A DNA stretch of 32,874 bases from Lachnospiraceae bacterium (GTDB lineage Bacteria; Bacillota; Clostridia; Lachnospirales; Lachnospiraceae): assembly GCA_028693705.1 (NCBI GenBank), contig JAQUUX010000037.1, positions 1 to 32,874 on the forward strand, in the 5' to 3' direction. The notes beneath the pieces were generated by a model, which saw only the letters and a program-made list of their open reading frames with translations, searched no databases and had not been told where the DNA came from. Made by a program: the position numbers and the translations under genes. Shown here in pieces: positions 24,421-32,764 of the stretch. Within the stretch, counting starts at the first letter, position 1. Every line of letters begins with the position of its first letter.

Positions 24421-26154
24421 TTAACCTCTAATTCGTTCTACTTTTCCAGCTTCAATTTTATAAACCACATCACAATTCTCAATAGTAGAGAGCCTGTGTG
24501 CGATCATTACCATGGTCTTAGTACCATGCAGTCCATCAATTGACTTCATTAACTCTTTCTCTGTTTCATTATCTAAAGCAGATGTTGCTTCATCAAAGAT
24601 CAAGATATCCGGATTACGGTACAATGCTCTGGCAATACCGATTCTCTGCCTCTGACCACCGGAAATTCTAACACCACGTTCTCCTACTTCTGTATCCAGA
24701 CCTTTTTCCAATCCACGGATAAACTCTTCCAATTGCGCATCCCGAAGTACTTTCCACACCTGTTCATCACTGATCTTCTCCGGTGCAATACCAAATGCCA
24801 CATTATTTCGAATGGTATCATCTGTCAGATAAATATTCTGTGGAATATATCCGATATTCTGTCTCCATCCGGATAAGTTTTCCCTTATATCCTTGCCGTC
24901 CACCAGAATCTGTCCGGTTTTCGGCTCCAAAAGACCTAAGAGAATATCTGCCATAGTGGTCTTGCCGCCGCCGGAAGGTCCCACCAATGCCACTGACTGT
25001 CCATTCACAATATACATTTCTGCATGTTCCAATACGTTTTTATTGGTATTCTCATAAGCAAACGTGATATTGTTTACACAAATGTCTCTCACAAAGGACA
25101 TTTTTTCAATCTGTTCAATATCAAAATTTTCAGCCTTAGTCAACTGCTCCGCAGAACGCACATCATTGTACACCAGGTCAATAGATGCCTTATGATAAAC
25201 TATCGTATTGGTGTATGCATAAATTGAATTTACAGATGGCAACAACTTATATGCCGTTACACAAAATACAGCTAACTGCGGTAATAAAGTTATATAGGTT
25301 GGATTCCAAAGAATATTAACTGCCAAATACGTCAGAATACCGGAAATGCATACTGCTTCAATCAGGTATTTTGGAATTAAATTGACCAGCTTAGACTTTC
25401 TTACCACATCCGTCTGTTTATAATAAGCCACATCATATTGATCAATGAAATATTTTTCATTATTCAAAATTTTTATTTCTTTGATGCCATCAAAGGCCTG
25501 CTGCAGATGCCTAATCAAGAAACTGGACATCGTTTGATTTACTTTACCATAATAACGTGTTCTTTTTTGTACGATCAACAATATGGCGGCTCCACAAACA
25601 GCTAATAATCCTGCTACCACTATTGTCATAATAATGTTAGTTACAGCAAGATATCCAACCAGACATAATGCCGTAAAACCATTTGATAAAATCAGCAAAC
25701 AATTGGTAATAACCTCATACAACTGCGCTGTATCTGCATTTACACCTCTAATCAGCTCGGATGTGTTTCTGTATAAGAAAAAGGAATATGGCTGTTCCAG
25801 ATAAGCACGCATCAGTTTCGTTGCCAAACCTCTTTTTACATCTGCTGCAAAATAATACATTTTACCATACATCCAGGATAAATATACACTTTTAGTAATA
25901 TAAATGATAACAGTTGCCATAATCAGTAATAACAAAATATGTTCCTTCGTTTGTAGACCACTGATATTTCTGAGCAGAACAAATGCATCGCTATTCATCG
26001 CTTCATCATTCATCGCCAGATTTATAATTGGTAGCAGAATAGAAACTCCCAACAGTTCCGCTACCGATCCGATAATAATCAGAATCAGTAACCAGACTGT
26101 CTGCAGTTTTGCTTTTCGATCCAACAGATACATTAATTCTCTAATCGTATTCAT
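24421..26154 (-). CDS. PglK/MsbA-type ABC transporter, probable lipid-linked oligosaccharide flippase
   Basis: A 577-residue half-transporter. The N-terminal membrane domain (about residues 1-320, six helices) is followed by an ATPase with Walker A GPSGGGKTT (392-400), a Q-loop near 439, signature ISGGQRQR (497-504) and Walker B ILIFDEATSALD (517-528). Such fused ABC proteins inside glycosyltransferase operons commonly flip lipid-linked oligosaccharides (PglK). No Wzx-type flippase is present here, which supports that role. Its ATG overlaps the stop of the fucosyltransferase-like gene (ATGA). Export of a peptide or other lipid cannot be excluded. Confidence 0.9.
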   Translation of the reverse strand: MNTIRELMYLLDRKAKLQTVWLLILIIIGSVAELLGVSILLPIINLAMNDEAMNSDAFVLLRNISGLQTKEHILLLLIMATVIIYITKSVYLSWMYGKMYYFAADVKRGLATKLMRAYLEQPYSFFLYRNTSELIRGVNADTAQLYEVITNCLLILSNGFTALCLVGYLAVTNIIMTIVVAGLLAVCGAAILLIVQKRTRYYGKVNQTMSSFLIRHLQQAFDGIKEIKILNNEKYFIDQYDVAYYKQTDVVRKSKLVNLIPKYLIEAVCISGILTYLAVNILWNPTYITLLPQLAVFCVTAYKLLPSVNSIYAYTNTIVYHKASIDLVYNDVRSAEQLTKAENFDIEQIEKMSFVRDICVNNITFAYENTNKNVLEHAEMYIVNGQSVALVGPSGGGKTTMADILLGLLEPKTGQILVDGKDIRENLSGWRQNIGYIPQNIYLTDDTIRNNVAFGIAPEKISDEQVWKVLRDAQLEEFIRGLEKGLDTEVGERGVRISGGQRQRIGIARALYRNPDILIFDEATSALDNETEKELMKSIDGLHGTKTMVMIAHRLSTIENCDVVYKIEAGKVERIRG

Positions 26155-27176
26155 AATAACCCTTTCAACTGTTCCATACCTGATTCAGGAATTGTCCCTT
26201 CATCCGATGCCAGAACCCAATGCCTTTCCTTTGGATACTCATGCCAGAAATTTTCCGGACATATTTTAATCCCCTCAGACAGTAATGCCGGCTTATAAGA
26301 AAATGAACTTTTACTGGTAACCAGAATATCTGCATTTACCATATGAAGAAAAGAATCTCTTGCAGACATATCCAGACAGAATCTCAGATTTGGAAAATCC
26401 TGTAATTCTGCAAAATCTTCTTCCTTTCCCTGTGAAAAAACATAAATTACATATTTTTGTTCTTTCTGTATAAGCGGAAGTAATTGTTCCAAAACCCTAT
26501 GATAATAGGAGACTTCAAGCCAACGTCTCTGCATGGATGTCGCTGCACCTGTTCCATCTCCATTTGCAATATCGCCCCTTCGGATATGAAGTGCAATGGT
26601 GAGCTCATCCGGATTGAATATCAGGTGATCCTGTTTTCTGGCAGGCGCCTGTCTGAAACGTTCACAGATTTGCGGGATTACGCCGCACTGTGCCCAATAG
26701 ATCTGATCTCTCTCCAGATAGAAAACAACTTTTCTCCCTGAATAGGAATCGATGATTTGCTGGATCATCCTCATATCCTCTTCCTTCTTTTCAGAAAAAT
26801 ACGGAAGGGTTCTTTTCACGTAACCCTCCCCCTTCAATAATTCTTTTGCTGTTATCTCTCCCACACCAAATCCCAGAAAATCATCCCATTGCGCTGAAGC
26901 AAAGGGAATATAGGCATGATGAACCTGAAATATGTCTGCAAACCATAAACCTGCATTCCAGTTTGCCATCTGGTGCCCGATTCCGGCACCTTTATTAGGT
27001 CTGGCGGTAAGATACAGATGACTTCTGTCCGGCACTGTACCGGACCTCTTCCATCTCTTGCCACGACGGTATGCCGGATACAGATACAGTGCCCATTTGC
27101 CCGGACGAAGTTTCTGCCAGAATATACAATGAAGTTTTCTCTGTACTTTATCAATCAGGATTTCCTGTTTTGTCAT
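26151..27176 (-). CDS. fucosyltransferase-superfamily protein
   Basis: A 341-residue protein. NKGAGIGHQMANWNAG (61-76) and HIRRGDI (197-203) follow the layout of the GT11/GT23/GT65-like fucosyltransferase superfamily, in which the HxRRxD block binds GDP-fucose. The C-terminal SKSSFSYKPAL segment is in the position of the conserved Ser-rich block. It is distinct from the GT11 enzyme at 14356 and only distantly similar. The N-terminal 50 residues are basic. AAGGAAG precedes the ATG, and its end overlaps the ABC flippase by 4 bases. Fucosyl transfer is likely, and another GDP-sugar is possible. Confidence 0.75.
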   Translation of the reverse strand: MTKQEILIDKVQRKLHCIFWQKLRPGKWALYLYPAYRRGKRWKRSGTVPDRSHLYLTARPNKGAGIGHQMANWNAGLWFADIFQVHHAYIPFASAQWDDFLGFGVGEITAKELLKGEGYVKRTLPYFSEKKEEDMRMIQQIIDSYSGRKVVFYLERDQIYWAQCGVIPQICERFRQAPARKQDHLIFNPDELTIALHIRRGDIANGDGTGAATSMQRRWLEVSYYHRVLEQLLPLIQKEQKYVIYVFSQGKEEDFAELQDFPNLRFCLDMSARDSFLHMVNADILVTSKSSFSYKPALLSEGIKICPENFWHEYPKERHWVLASDEGTIPESGMEQLKGLL

Positions 27177-27186
27177 TAATACTTCC

Positions 27187-28338
27187 TTATTTATGTTTGA
27201 TATTTAAAATGCCAATAAAGAAACTGGAAAATACAAGCTGTACTCCAATTTCAATTAAAGATAAAGCCGGTATCACCAGACGCATAGTCTGCTCCGGTAC
27301 CAGAGACAGAAATGAATTCTCCCCCCACTGTACCAATGCCACTATTGTTGCTGCGATACCAAGTAAAATCAATATCACACCCCAGAAGATACCTTTATCC
27401 ACACTGAATTTTGCCAGTTTATCGATGGATTTATTCCTCGGAATAAACTGGGTATTAAAGGCATATACCTTGGTGTAGACACCAAATAAAATGATATTAA
27501 CACCGATCATCATAAAAGCACATGCATATAAAATCGTGTGTATGCCGAGAGACAGTCCCGGGAATGTAAGATTTCCAAATTCCAGCACAACTGTCAAGAT
27601 CAGTCCCAGTACGAACAAAATCATACCCGGATACCAGAACAGCCAGTCAGGACTATACATTAATAAAAATTTCAAATGTCTCCAGCCATCTGACATGGTT
27701 CTCAAATGTGGTGGCTTCGTCCTGCCATCCTTCTTTAAAGTCGTAGGTACCTCTGCTATTTTCAAATCGGCCAGAGTAGAACGCACCACCATCTCACTGG
27801 CGTATTCCATACCTGTGGTCTGTAAATCCAATGCCATGATACTCTCTCTGTTATAGCCTCTTAAGCCACAATGGAAATCACCAATTGCACTGGGATAAAA
27901 GAGACGTCCGATGAAACTCAGCACAGGATTTCCAATATAACGGTGTGAAAAAGGCATTGCACCTTTTTCTATACCGCCCTTGAAGCGGTTTCCCATGACC
28001 AGGTCATATCCCTCTCTCAGCTTTTCTACAAAGGGAAGCAAATGAATGAAATCATAACTGTCATCTGCATCTCCCATGATCACATACTTACCTTTGGCTG
28101 CCTTACAGCCTCCGATCAATGCTGCACCATAACCTCTTACAGGTACAGGCTCTACCCTTGCCCCACATCTCAAGGCAATTTCTCTGGAACCATCCGTACT
28201 GCCATTGTCAGCAATCAGGATCTCACCGCTTACCTTTTCTTTATCCAAAAAAGACTGGGCTTTTTTTATACAGGTTTCCAATGTTTCTGCCTCATTTAAG
28301 CAAGGCATTAAAATGGTTAATTCTATTTCATTAGACAT
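27187..28338 (-). CDS. DPM1/GtrB-like family 2 glycosyltransferase with C-terminal membrane domain
   Basis: A 383-residue protein. The GT2 domain (about 1-230) has ADNGSTDGS (43-51) and GDADDSY (89-95), and four membrane helices follow. This is the polyprenyl-phosphate hexosyltransferase layout: it would charge Und-P with a sugar from a nucleotide donor for later use outside the cell. The ATG at 28338 shares one base with the TGA of the radical SAM gene (TGATG). A GTG directly before it is the alternative. GAAGGG in the upstream gene is the ribosome site. It is one of two such enzymes in this operon, so two different Und-P-sugars may be made. Confidence 0.88.
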   Translation of the reverse strand: MSNEIELTILMPCLNEAETLETCIKKAQSFLDKEKVSGEILIADNGSTDGSREIALRCGARVEPVPVRGYGAALIGGCKAAKGKYVIMGDADDSYDFIHLLPFVEKLREGYDLVMGNRFKGGIEKGAMPFSHRYIGNPVLSFIGRLFYPSAIGDFHCGLRGYNRESIMALDLQTTGMEYASEMVVRSTLADLKIAEVPTTLKKDGRTKPPHLRTMSDGWRHLKFLLMYSPDWLFWYPGMILFVLGLILTVVLEFGNLTFPGLSLGIHTILYACAFMMIGVNIILFGVYTKVYAFNTQFIPRNKSIDKLAKFSVDKGIFWGVILILLGIAATIVALVQWGENSFLSLVPEQTMRLVIPALSLIEIGVQLVFSSFFIGILNIKHK

Positions 28339-29279
28339 CACGGATTTCCCTTCATCATGTTTAATCGAATACCGGAATCAATAAAATCACACTTTGCACA
28401 AATCGGAATACTGCTTCGATCCTTGGCCATTTTCTTTCTGATATCCTGTAACTCTTTGCAATTAAAGATTTCTAACAGTGACTTCTCATTGCAGTTACCA
28501 AAATCCTGTGTTTCCAGCACGTCGCTGCAGCACAGTCCCACCTGTCCATTCGGATAGATCGTTAAATCAGTGTAAGGAATCAAACATGGTTCCTTGATAC
28601 CCTTAACAGCTTCCTTTTTGTTTGGTGAATTACCAGCCCTGCTGGTGAGAACTTCCTGCTGATAACGCTTCTGAATCACAATTTTAACTTTTTCAAATTT
28701 GGATTCATTCTGCTTTACATACTCATAAATCTTAGCAATATTATCATTCAATTTATATTCCAGTGAATAGTTGTTAATATACATAACATCCACATTCTCT
28801 GCGATCACATCCATGATCTCCGGTGTTAACAACGAACCATTGGAAAACACCAGCATCTGTGCGTGCGGAAGTTTCTCCCTGGATTTTTTCAGCATCTCCT
28901 TCATCCGCACATCAATAAACGGTTCATTATTTACATACAGACTGAAAACGCCTTTCCAGTCGCCCCAGGAGGCAACCTCGTCCAGGATCTTATCAAACAG
29001 CTCATCTGTCATCTTAGCAAAAGGACGAGTCTCACTATGAATATTGGCAGGACAAAAAGCACATTCCCCATTACAGCGATTGATCGTTTCAATTGCTATA
29101 TACAAGGGATAAATCTGTCCTTTTTCTTCTTTTACCAGCATACGGTCAATATATTTTGCGCTTTCATTTTTTCGTAAGATGGACTGGCTGAGTAAATAAG
29201 CAGAACTGCTTAACTTGGGCAGTCTCTTACGCAGTGTAAATCCGAGTGGTCCCATAAAGGAACTGATTTTAATTGGCAT
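28338..29279 (-). CDS. radical SAM/SPASM-domain protein
   Basis: A 313-residue iron-sulfur enzyme. The radical SAM cluster motif is C69-x3-C73-x2-C76 (CNGECAFC). After the partial barrel a SPASM-like C-terminal region has several cysteines (GLCCSD, GNCNEK, FNCKEL, ICAKCDF) that should bind one or two auxiliary clusters. The family includes peptide-modifying maturases and sugar or alcohol dehydrogenases. No precursor peptide is seen next to it, so modification of a sugar or lipid-linked intermediate is possible but unproven. It starts with AGAGG 6 bases upstream and is coupled to the GtrB-like gene by a one-base overlap. Confidence 0.85.
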   Translation of the reverse strand: MPIKISSFMGPLGFTLRKRLPKLSSSAYLLSQSILRKNESAKYIDRMLVKEEKGQIYPLYIAIETINRCNGECAFCPANIHSETRPFAKMTDELFDKILDEVASWGDWKGVFSLYVNNEPFIDVRMKEMLKKSREKLPHAQMLVFSNGSLLTPEIMDVIAENVDVMYINNYSLEYKLNDNIAKIYEYVKQNESKFEKVKIVIQKRYQQEVLTSRAGNSPNKKEAVKGIKEPCLIPYTDLTIYPNGQVGLCCSDVLETQDFGNCNEKSLLEIFNCKELQDIRKKMAKDRSSIPICAKCDFIDSGIRLNMMKGNP

Positions 29280-29328
29280 AGCAAACCTCTTTATATTCTC
29301 AAACTTTTTTATCTTTTATAATTCACTT

Positions 29329-30465
29329 TTAAATCTGCTTCTGTATCAATTCCTGATACAGCTTTTCAATACCGCCTATCATGGCATCATAGGTAAAGGT
29401 TTTCTCCGGTATCTGTTCAAATGCAGCGTCTTTTTTCAAGATTACCTGTTCCAGCTTATCTGCAAGATCTACTTCATTCCGATTTTGGAAACCAAGCACC
29501 TGCCCATATACTACTTCCGGAAGAGAACCTGCATTGGAATAAATCAGTTTTTTCCCCATCTGACAGGCCTCCAAAGCACTCAGTCCAAATCCTTCTGTAA
29601 TGGAGGGAACTACCACATAGTCGGCCTGCATGATGCATTTGCTGAGACGTTTCCGATCTAATGATGGTTGTATCAGCATATACTCCTGCATACCGTTCTT
29701 TTTGATTCGCTTTACAAAACGTGCCCTTAGGTTAGCCGGTTCACTTCCCAACACAAAGCAAAATCTGGTATCTGATAAGTCCACATTACGTTTTTTCAAT
29801 TCCAGGATTGCCTTTTCATAGACATAGATACCTTTTGTCTGACCGGGTCTTCCATAGAAAAGAAACACTTTTTTATTTTGATCTATTCCAAAATAATCAT
29901 AAAGATCGATATCTACATTCTCAGCCTTTTCAGGCACCATCTCATTTGCCAGATATACCCGTCTCACGTCACCCCTACCACAATACTTGTGGTAATCAGC
30001 TTTGGTTGCTTCTGAAACGGCATGATACATATCATAGGGCTGTTTACAGCAATACATCTCATATACATAAAAACCAGTGGCACGAATAAAAGTATCTACC
30101 CAGTACCACTTGCCACCATGTACCTCATGAATTGTCATTATAGAGGGTTTATGATATTTATGCGCCAATACACTGACAATATGCGCCGGTGTAAATGTTG
30201 AGGTATGTACTACATCACACCATTTAATATTTTCTTCCAGATCACTTTTCTTTGGAAGCGGATGGCCAAATAAAGCCGGCCAATTACAATACCACACATG
30301 AATACCGTCAAGTTCTTTGTAACCGGTGCAATCAGCACCCAGATCCTGGGCTATCACGCGTACTTCATGTCCCCGGTCCGCCAAACCTTTGGCCAGGTCA
30401 TGAAACATTTTCTCCGCTCCGCCAACATAAGGGTAAAAGTGAGGCAGAACCATACATATTTTCAT
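29329..30465 (-). CDS. family 4 glycosyltransferase
   Basis: A 378-residue GT-B transferase. It has FYPYVGGAEK (10-19), the donor-side loop of GT4 enzymes, FYGRPGQTKG (203-212) at the start of the second Rossmann domain, and the EX7E motif EGFGLSALE (291-299). No membrane segment is present. AAAGGA precedes the ATG, 15 bases after the stop of the first gene in the operon. It probably extends the lipid-linked glycan in the cytoplasm. Specificity is unknown. Confidence 0.9.
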   Translation of the reverse strand: MKICMVLPHFYPYVGGAEKMFHDLAKGLADRGHEVRVIAQDLGADCTGYKELDGIHVWYCNWPALFGHPLPKKSDLEENIKWCDVVHTSTFTPAHIVSVLAHKYHKPSIMTIHEVHGGKWYWVDTFIRATGFYVYEMYCCKQPYDMYHAVSEATKADYHKYCGRGDVRRVYLANEMVPEKAENVDIDLYDYFGIDQNKKVFLFYGRPGQTKGIYVYEKAILELKKRNVDLSDTRFCFVLGSEPANLRARFVKRIKKNGMQEYMLIQPSLDRKRLSKCIMQADYVVVPSITEGFGLSALEACQMGKKLIYSNAGSLPEVVYGQVLGFQNRNEVDLADKLEQVILKKDAAFEQIPEKTFTYDAMIGGIEKLYQELIQKQI

Positions 30466-30480
30466 TTTTTAATTCCTTTA

Positions 30481-31422
30481 TCAGTTATTTAATTTCTTAC
30501 TATAGGTGTCATGCACCTGATTCAAGCGGAATTCAAAATCCCTTCGCTCACGCAGCGACATATCCGAAAGCATGAGGCCTGTGAAAAAGGACTGGATTGC
30601 TGCCAGGGCAACAAATCCGCTCACAATCAATGACGGGAAGTTCGGAACCAGACCGATGTAAATGAATTTAATCAGCACCGGAATAAATAATGCGGCAGAT
30701 ACCAGCATCAAAAGCAGGCTGAGCAGTCCAAAAAAGCCAAAGGGCTTATAACTGCGAAACAGCTTTACAATAGTACCCAGAACACGGATTCCATCGGAAT
30801 AAGTATTCAGCTTGGATACACTACCCTCCGGTCTGTCCCTGTATTCAATGATTACATTTTCAATGGACATATTATGAGACACAGCATGGATAGTCATCTC
30901 TGTCTCAATTTCAAATCCGGCCGACAATACGGGGAATGTCTTTACAAAGTCATAACTAAACGCTCTAAATCCTGTCATGATATCTTTAATCTGACAATCA
31001 AAGAGACGATTAATGGACTCCCTTACAACAGTATTGCCCATGTTATGGAATGGACGTTTGTTTTCTTCAAAATAAGTAGAAGAAAGACGATCTCCTACCA
31101 CCATGTCTACATGTCTGTCTAACACCTTGGCTGCCATCTCTCCGGCCGATTCCATGGGATAAGTATCATCCCCGTCTACCATGATGTAGCATCTGGCATC
31201 TATTTCACGGAACATGGAACGGATTACATTTCCTTTTCCCTGCTTATATTCATTACGAACAATGGCTCCGAACTCTCTGGCGATTTCTTCTGTCTTATCT
31301 GTTGAGTTGTTGTTGTAAACATAGATCACGGCATCGGGTAATGCTGCCTTTGTATCCTGTATTACTTTCGCTATGGTTTTCTCTTCGTTATAACATGGAA
31401 TTAAAACGGCGACCTTGTCCAT
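30481..31422 (-). CDS. GtrB/DPM1-like polyprenyl-phosphate glycosyltransferase
   Basis: A 313-residue protein. The GT2 domain has IPCYNEEKTI (8-17), NNNSTDKT (37-44) and VDGDDTYP (82-89). Two membrane helices follow (about 225-285), with a cytoplasmic tail. This matches GtrB, which makes Und-P-glucose or a related Und-P-sugar. It is the first gene of the eleven-gene operon. GAGAGG lies about 8 bases before the ATG, and the promoter begins about 70 bases upstream, within a segment bounded by inverted repeats. Partner steps would be a flippase, perhaps the half-transporter pair at 748-1436, and a GT-C transferase. Confidence 0.9.
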   Translation of the reverse strand: MDKVAVLIPCYNEEKTIAKVIQDTKAALPDAVIYVYNNNSTDKTEEIAREFGAIVRNEYKQGKGNVIRSMFREIDARCYIMVDGDDTYPMESAGEMAAKVLDRHVDMVVGDRLSSTYFEENKRPFHNMGNTVVRESINRLFDCQIKDIMTGFRAFSYDFVKTFPVLSAGFEIETEMTIHAVSHNMSIENVIIEYRDRPEGSVSKLNTYSDGIRVLGTIVKLFRSYKPFGFFGLLSLLLMLVSAALFIPVLIKFIYIGLVPNFPSLIVSGFVALAAIQSFFTGLMLSDMSLRERRDFEFRLNQVHDTYSKKLNN

Positions 31423-31455
31423 TTATTAACCTCTCATTACTTTATTACTTTTTAC

Positions 31456-31499
31456 GTGTATTATACTATAATATTACTTTTATTTCGAGTGTATTATAC
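31456..31499. repeat. direct repeat GTGTATTATAC (two copies)
   Basis: The 11-mer GTGTATTATAC occurs at 31456-31466 and 31489-31499, a 33-base period (about three helical turns). On the minus strand each copy contains TATAAT, so the repeats may be tandem -10 elements or sites for one regulator. Only the right copy has a good -35 box at 17 bases. Confidence 0.6.
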
Positions 31500-31570
31500 C
31501 ATAGCTTTATATTTCTCACAATGGCGGCGACTACCGTTCTGTTTGTAGGAGTATCCCTGCCTCGAAATAA
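31480..31570. repeat. inverted repeat flanking the operon promoter
   Basis: TTATTTCGAG (31480-31489) and its exact reverse complement CTCGAAATAA (31561-31570) bound a 71-base interior. The complete promoter of the glycosyltransferase operon lies inside this interior. This geometry matches invertible promoters that control capsules in gut bacteria. The arms are short (10 bp), and no recombinase gene is in the window, so chance remains possible. Confidence 0.4.
31493..31521 (-). promoter_or_regulatory. main promoter of the eleven-gene glycosyltransferase operon
   Basis: On the minus strand, TTGTGA (31521-31516), a 17-base spacer ending in TGG, and a perfect TATAAT (31498-31493) form a strong extended -10 promoter. 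Transcription would start near 31486, inside the left arm of the inverted repeat. The leader is about 65 bases. A second TATAAT at 31460-31465 lacks a matching -35 box. The rest of the 31423-31669 gap holds only the terminator of the next gene. Confidence 0.8.
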
Positions 31571-31614
31571 TTGACTAAAAATCCCATATTAATTTATGCT
31601 CCCTTCAAAATTTG

Positions 31615-31651
31615 CATAAGAAAAGCACCTGCAGTTTTCACCACAAGTGCT
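31615..31651 (-). terminator. intrinsic terminator of the Panacea regulator gene
   Basis: On the minus strand, AGCACTTG pairs with CAGGTGCT (8 bp including one G-T) across a 12-base loop and is followed by TTTTCTTAT. It begins about 20 bases after the stop at 31670 and insulates the glycosyltransferase operon from upstream transcription. Confidence 0.75.
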
Positions 31652-31669
31652 CCAGACTAACTTATTGTT

Positions 31670-32713
31670 TTAAAATGATCGTATCTCTTTTGCTAAACTA
31701 AATTGAATAATCTCATCAGAAACCGTTTCCTTATAAGCCCTTTCTTCATGCATATAATCAACAATATCTTTTGCTTTGAAATTCTTGAACTTTATAATTA
31801 CTTTATCCAATGTATCCTTTTCATCATCACTCAAAACTCCATAATCCACATTTTTACTTGGATACACATGAATCATTGAATCATAATTATAGCTTACCTC
31901 CTCTTGAACATTTAGATTTTTAAGATTCATAAGACTATAATGCCCGATTGGAAGTGCTCCCATTGGCTCATGACGATAAACCATACCTGTCATTGCATAT
32001 CCATTTTTTATAAAAGACACAACATCAGAATACCATAACATCTTCATAAGCTTTACCTTAAATAAGTTTGATACTTGGTCCGCAATATAAGAAATCATCA
32101 CTTCTATTTTATCAATATCTAAAACAGTAAATCCATTTGAATCACAAGGTTCTTCAAAATTCGCATATTCACCTTCAAAAGCTTGCCTCGTTAAAAATTC
32201 CTTCCCATATGAATCCAATTTTTCAACCATCCTAGAACGAATTTCATACTTTTTCGTAGGAGTAAACTTCTCCGAATTTTTCTTTAAAAATTCTAATGCT
32301 TGAAGTGGATTATCTTTCACAAGACGAAGCATCGTATCATACGCTTCATCCTGGATAGCTTTACTTTCATATCTTGATATTGTTGCTTCTCCCCATCCCA
32401 GTAATTTTGCCAAATCAACTTGAGATAAACCATAACTTTCTCTAATAGCAATAATTTCATCAGAAGTAAGTAAGCCTTTTTTCACACGATAAGCATTTCG
32501 CGCATTGAGAAGATTTTCATTAGCCATTGTCCCATATTCAAATTCATTTTCATCTTCATCAGCATTTGAACAAAAATAAAATCTCTCTTCGTAGGCTACT
32601 TCTTCTCCTTTAATTGTAATAGTTGTATTGCGTTTTCTTTCTTCTATTTCATGCGTTTTGTCGCATAGCGGACAATCCATATGAATCTTTCTAATTAAAG
32701 TATTGGCCTCCAT
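31670..32713 (-). CDS. zinc-finger/HTH/Panacea (SocA-like) antitoxin-type regulator
   Basis: A 347-residue three-part protein. An MqsA/YgiT-like metal-binding N-terminus has C14, C17 and C48, but the fourth ligand position has no Cys. An XRE-type helix-turn-helix occupies about 84-118 (GLSQVDLAKLLGWGEATISRYE in two halves). The C-terminal domain is DUF4065/Panacea (KLMKMLWYSDVVSF, about 221-234), which occurs in SocA and in PanAT toxin-antitoxin systems. AAGGAGG 8 bases upstream fixes the ATG at 32713. A longer form starting at 32776 lacks such a site. The 17-base palindrome at 32748 suggests self-repression. No toxin is visible between this gene and the glycosyltransferase operon, and upstream sequence ends 160 bases away. 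Confidence 0.85.
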   Translation of the reverse strand: MEANTLIRKIHMDCPLCDKTHEIEERKRNTTITIKGEEVAYEERFYFCSNADEDENEFEYGTMANENLLNARNAYRVKKGLLTSDEIIAIRESYGLSQVDLAKLLGWGEATISRYESKAIQDEAYDTMLRLVKDNPLQALEFLKKNSEKFTPTKKYEIRSRMVEKLDSYGKEFLTRQAFEGEYANFEEPCDSNGFTVLDIDKIEVMISYIADQVSNLFKVKLMKMLWYSDVVSFIKNGYAMTGMVYRHEPMGALPIGHYSLMNLKNLNVQEEVSYNYDSMIHVYPSKNVDYGVLSDDEKDTLDKVIIKFKNFKAKDIVDYMHEERAYKETVSDEIIQFSLAKEIRSF

Positions 32714-32747
32714 TTGTCTTACCTCCTTTTTCTGGTTCCATCTATGC

Positions 32748-32764
32748 ATATGGAAATTCCATAT
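32748..32764. promoter_or_regulatory. palindrome, likely operator of the Panacea regulator
   Basis: ATATGGAA-A-TTCCATAT is a perfect inverted repeat with 8-bp arms and a one-base centre. It lies 35 bases before the regulator start. XRE-type antitoxins commonly bind such palindromes to repress their own operon. No convincing -35/-10 pair was found around it in the remaining 110 bases. Confidence 0.55.

Noticed and set aside
31302-31574. Short plus-strand open frame across the operon promoter
   Set aside because: It overlaps the start of the GtrB-like gene, has no ribosome site and covers promoter and repeat sequence. It is also not a plausible toxin partner for the Panacea gene.
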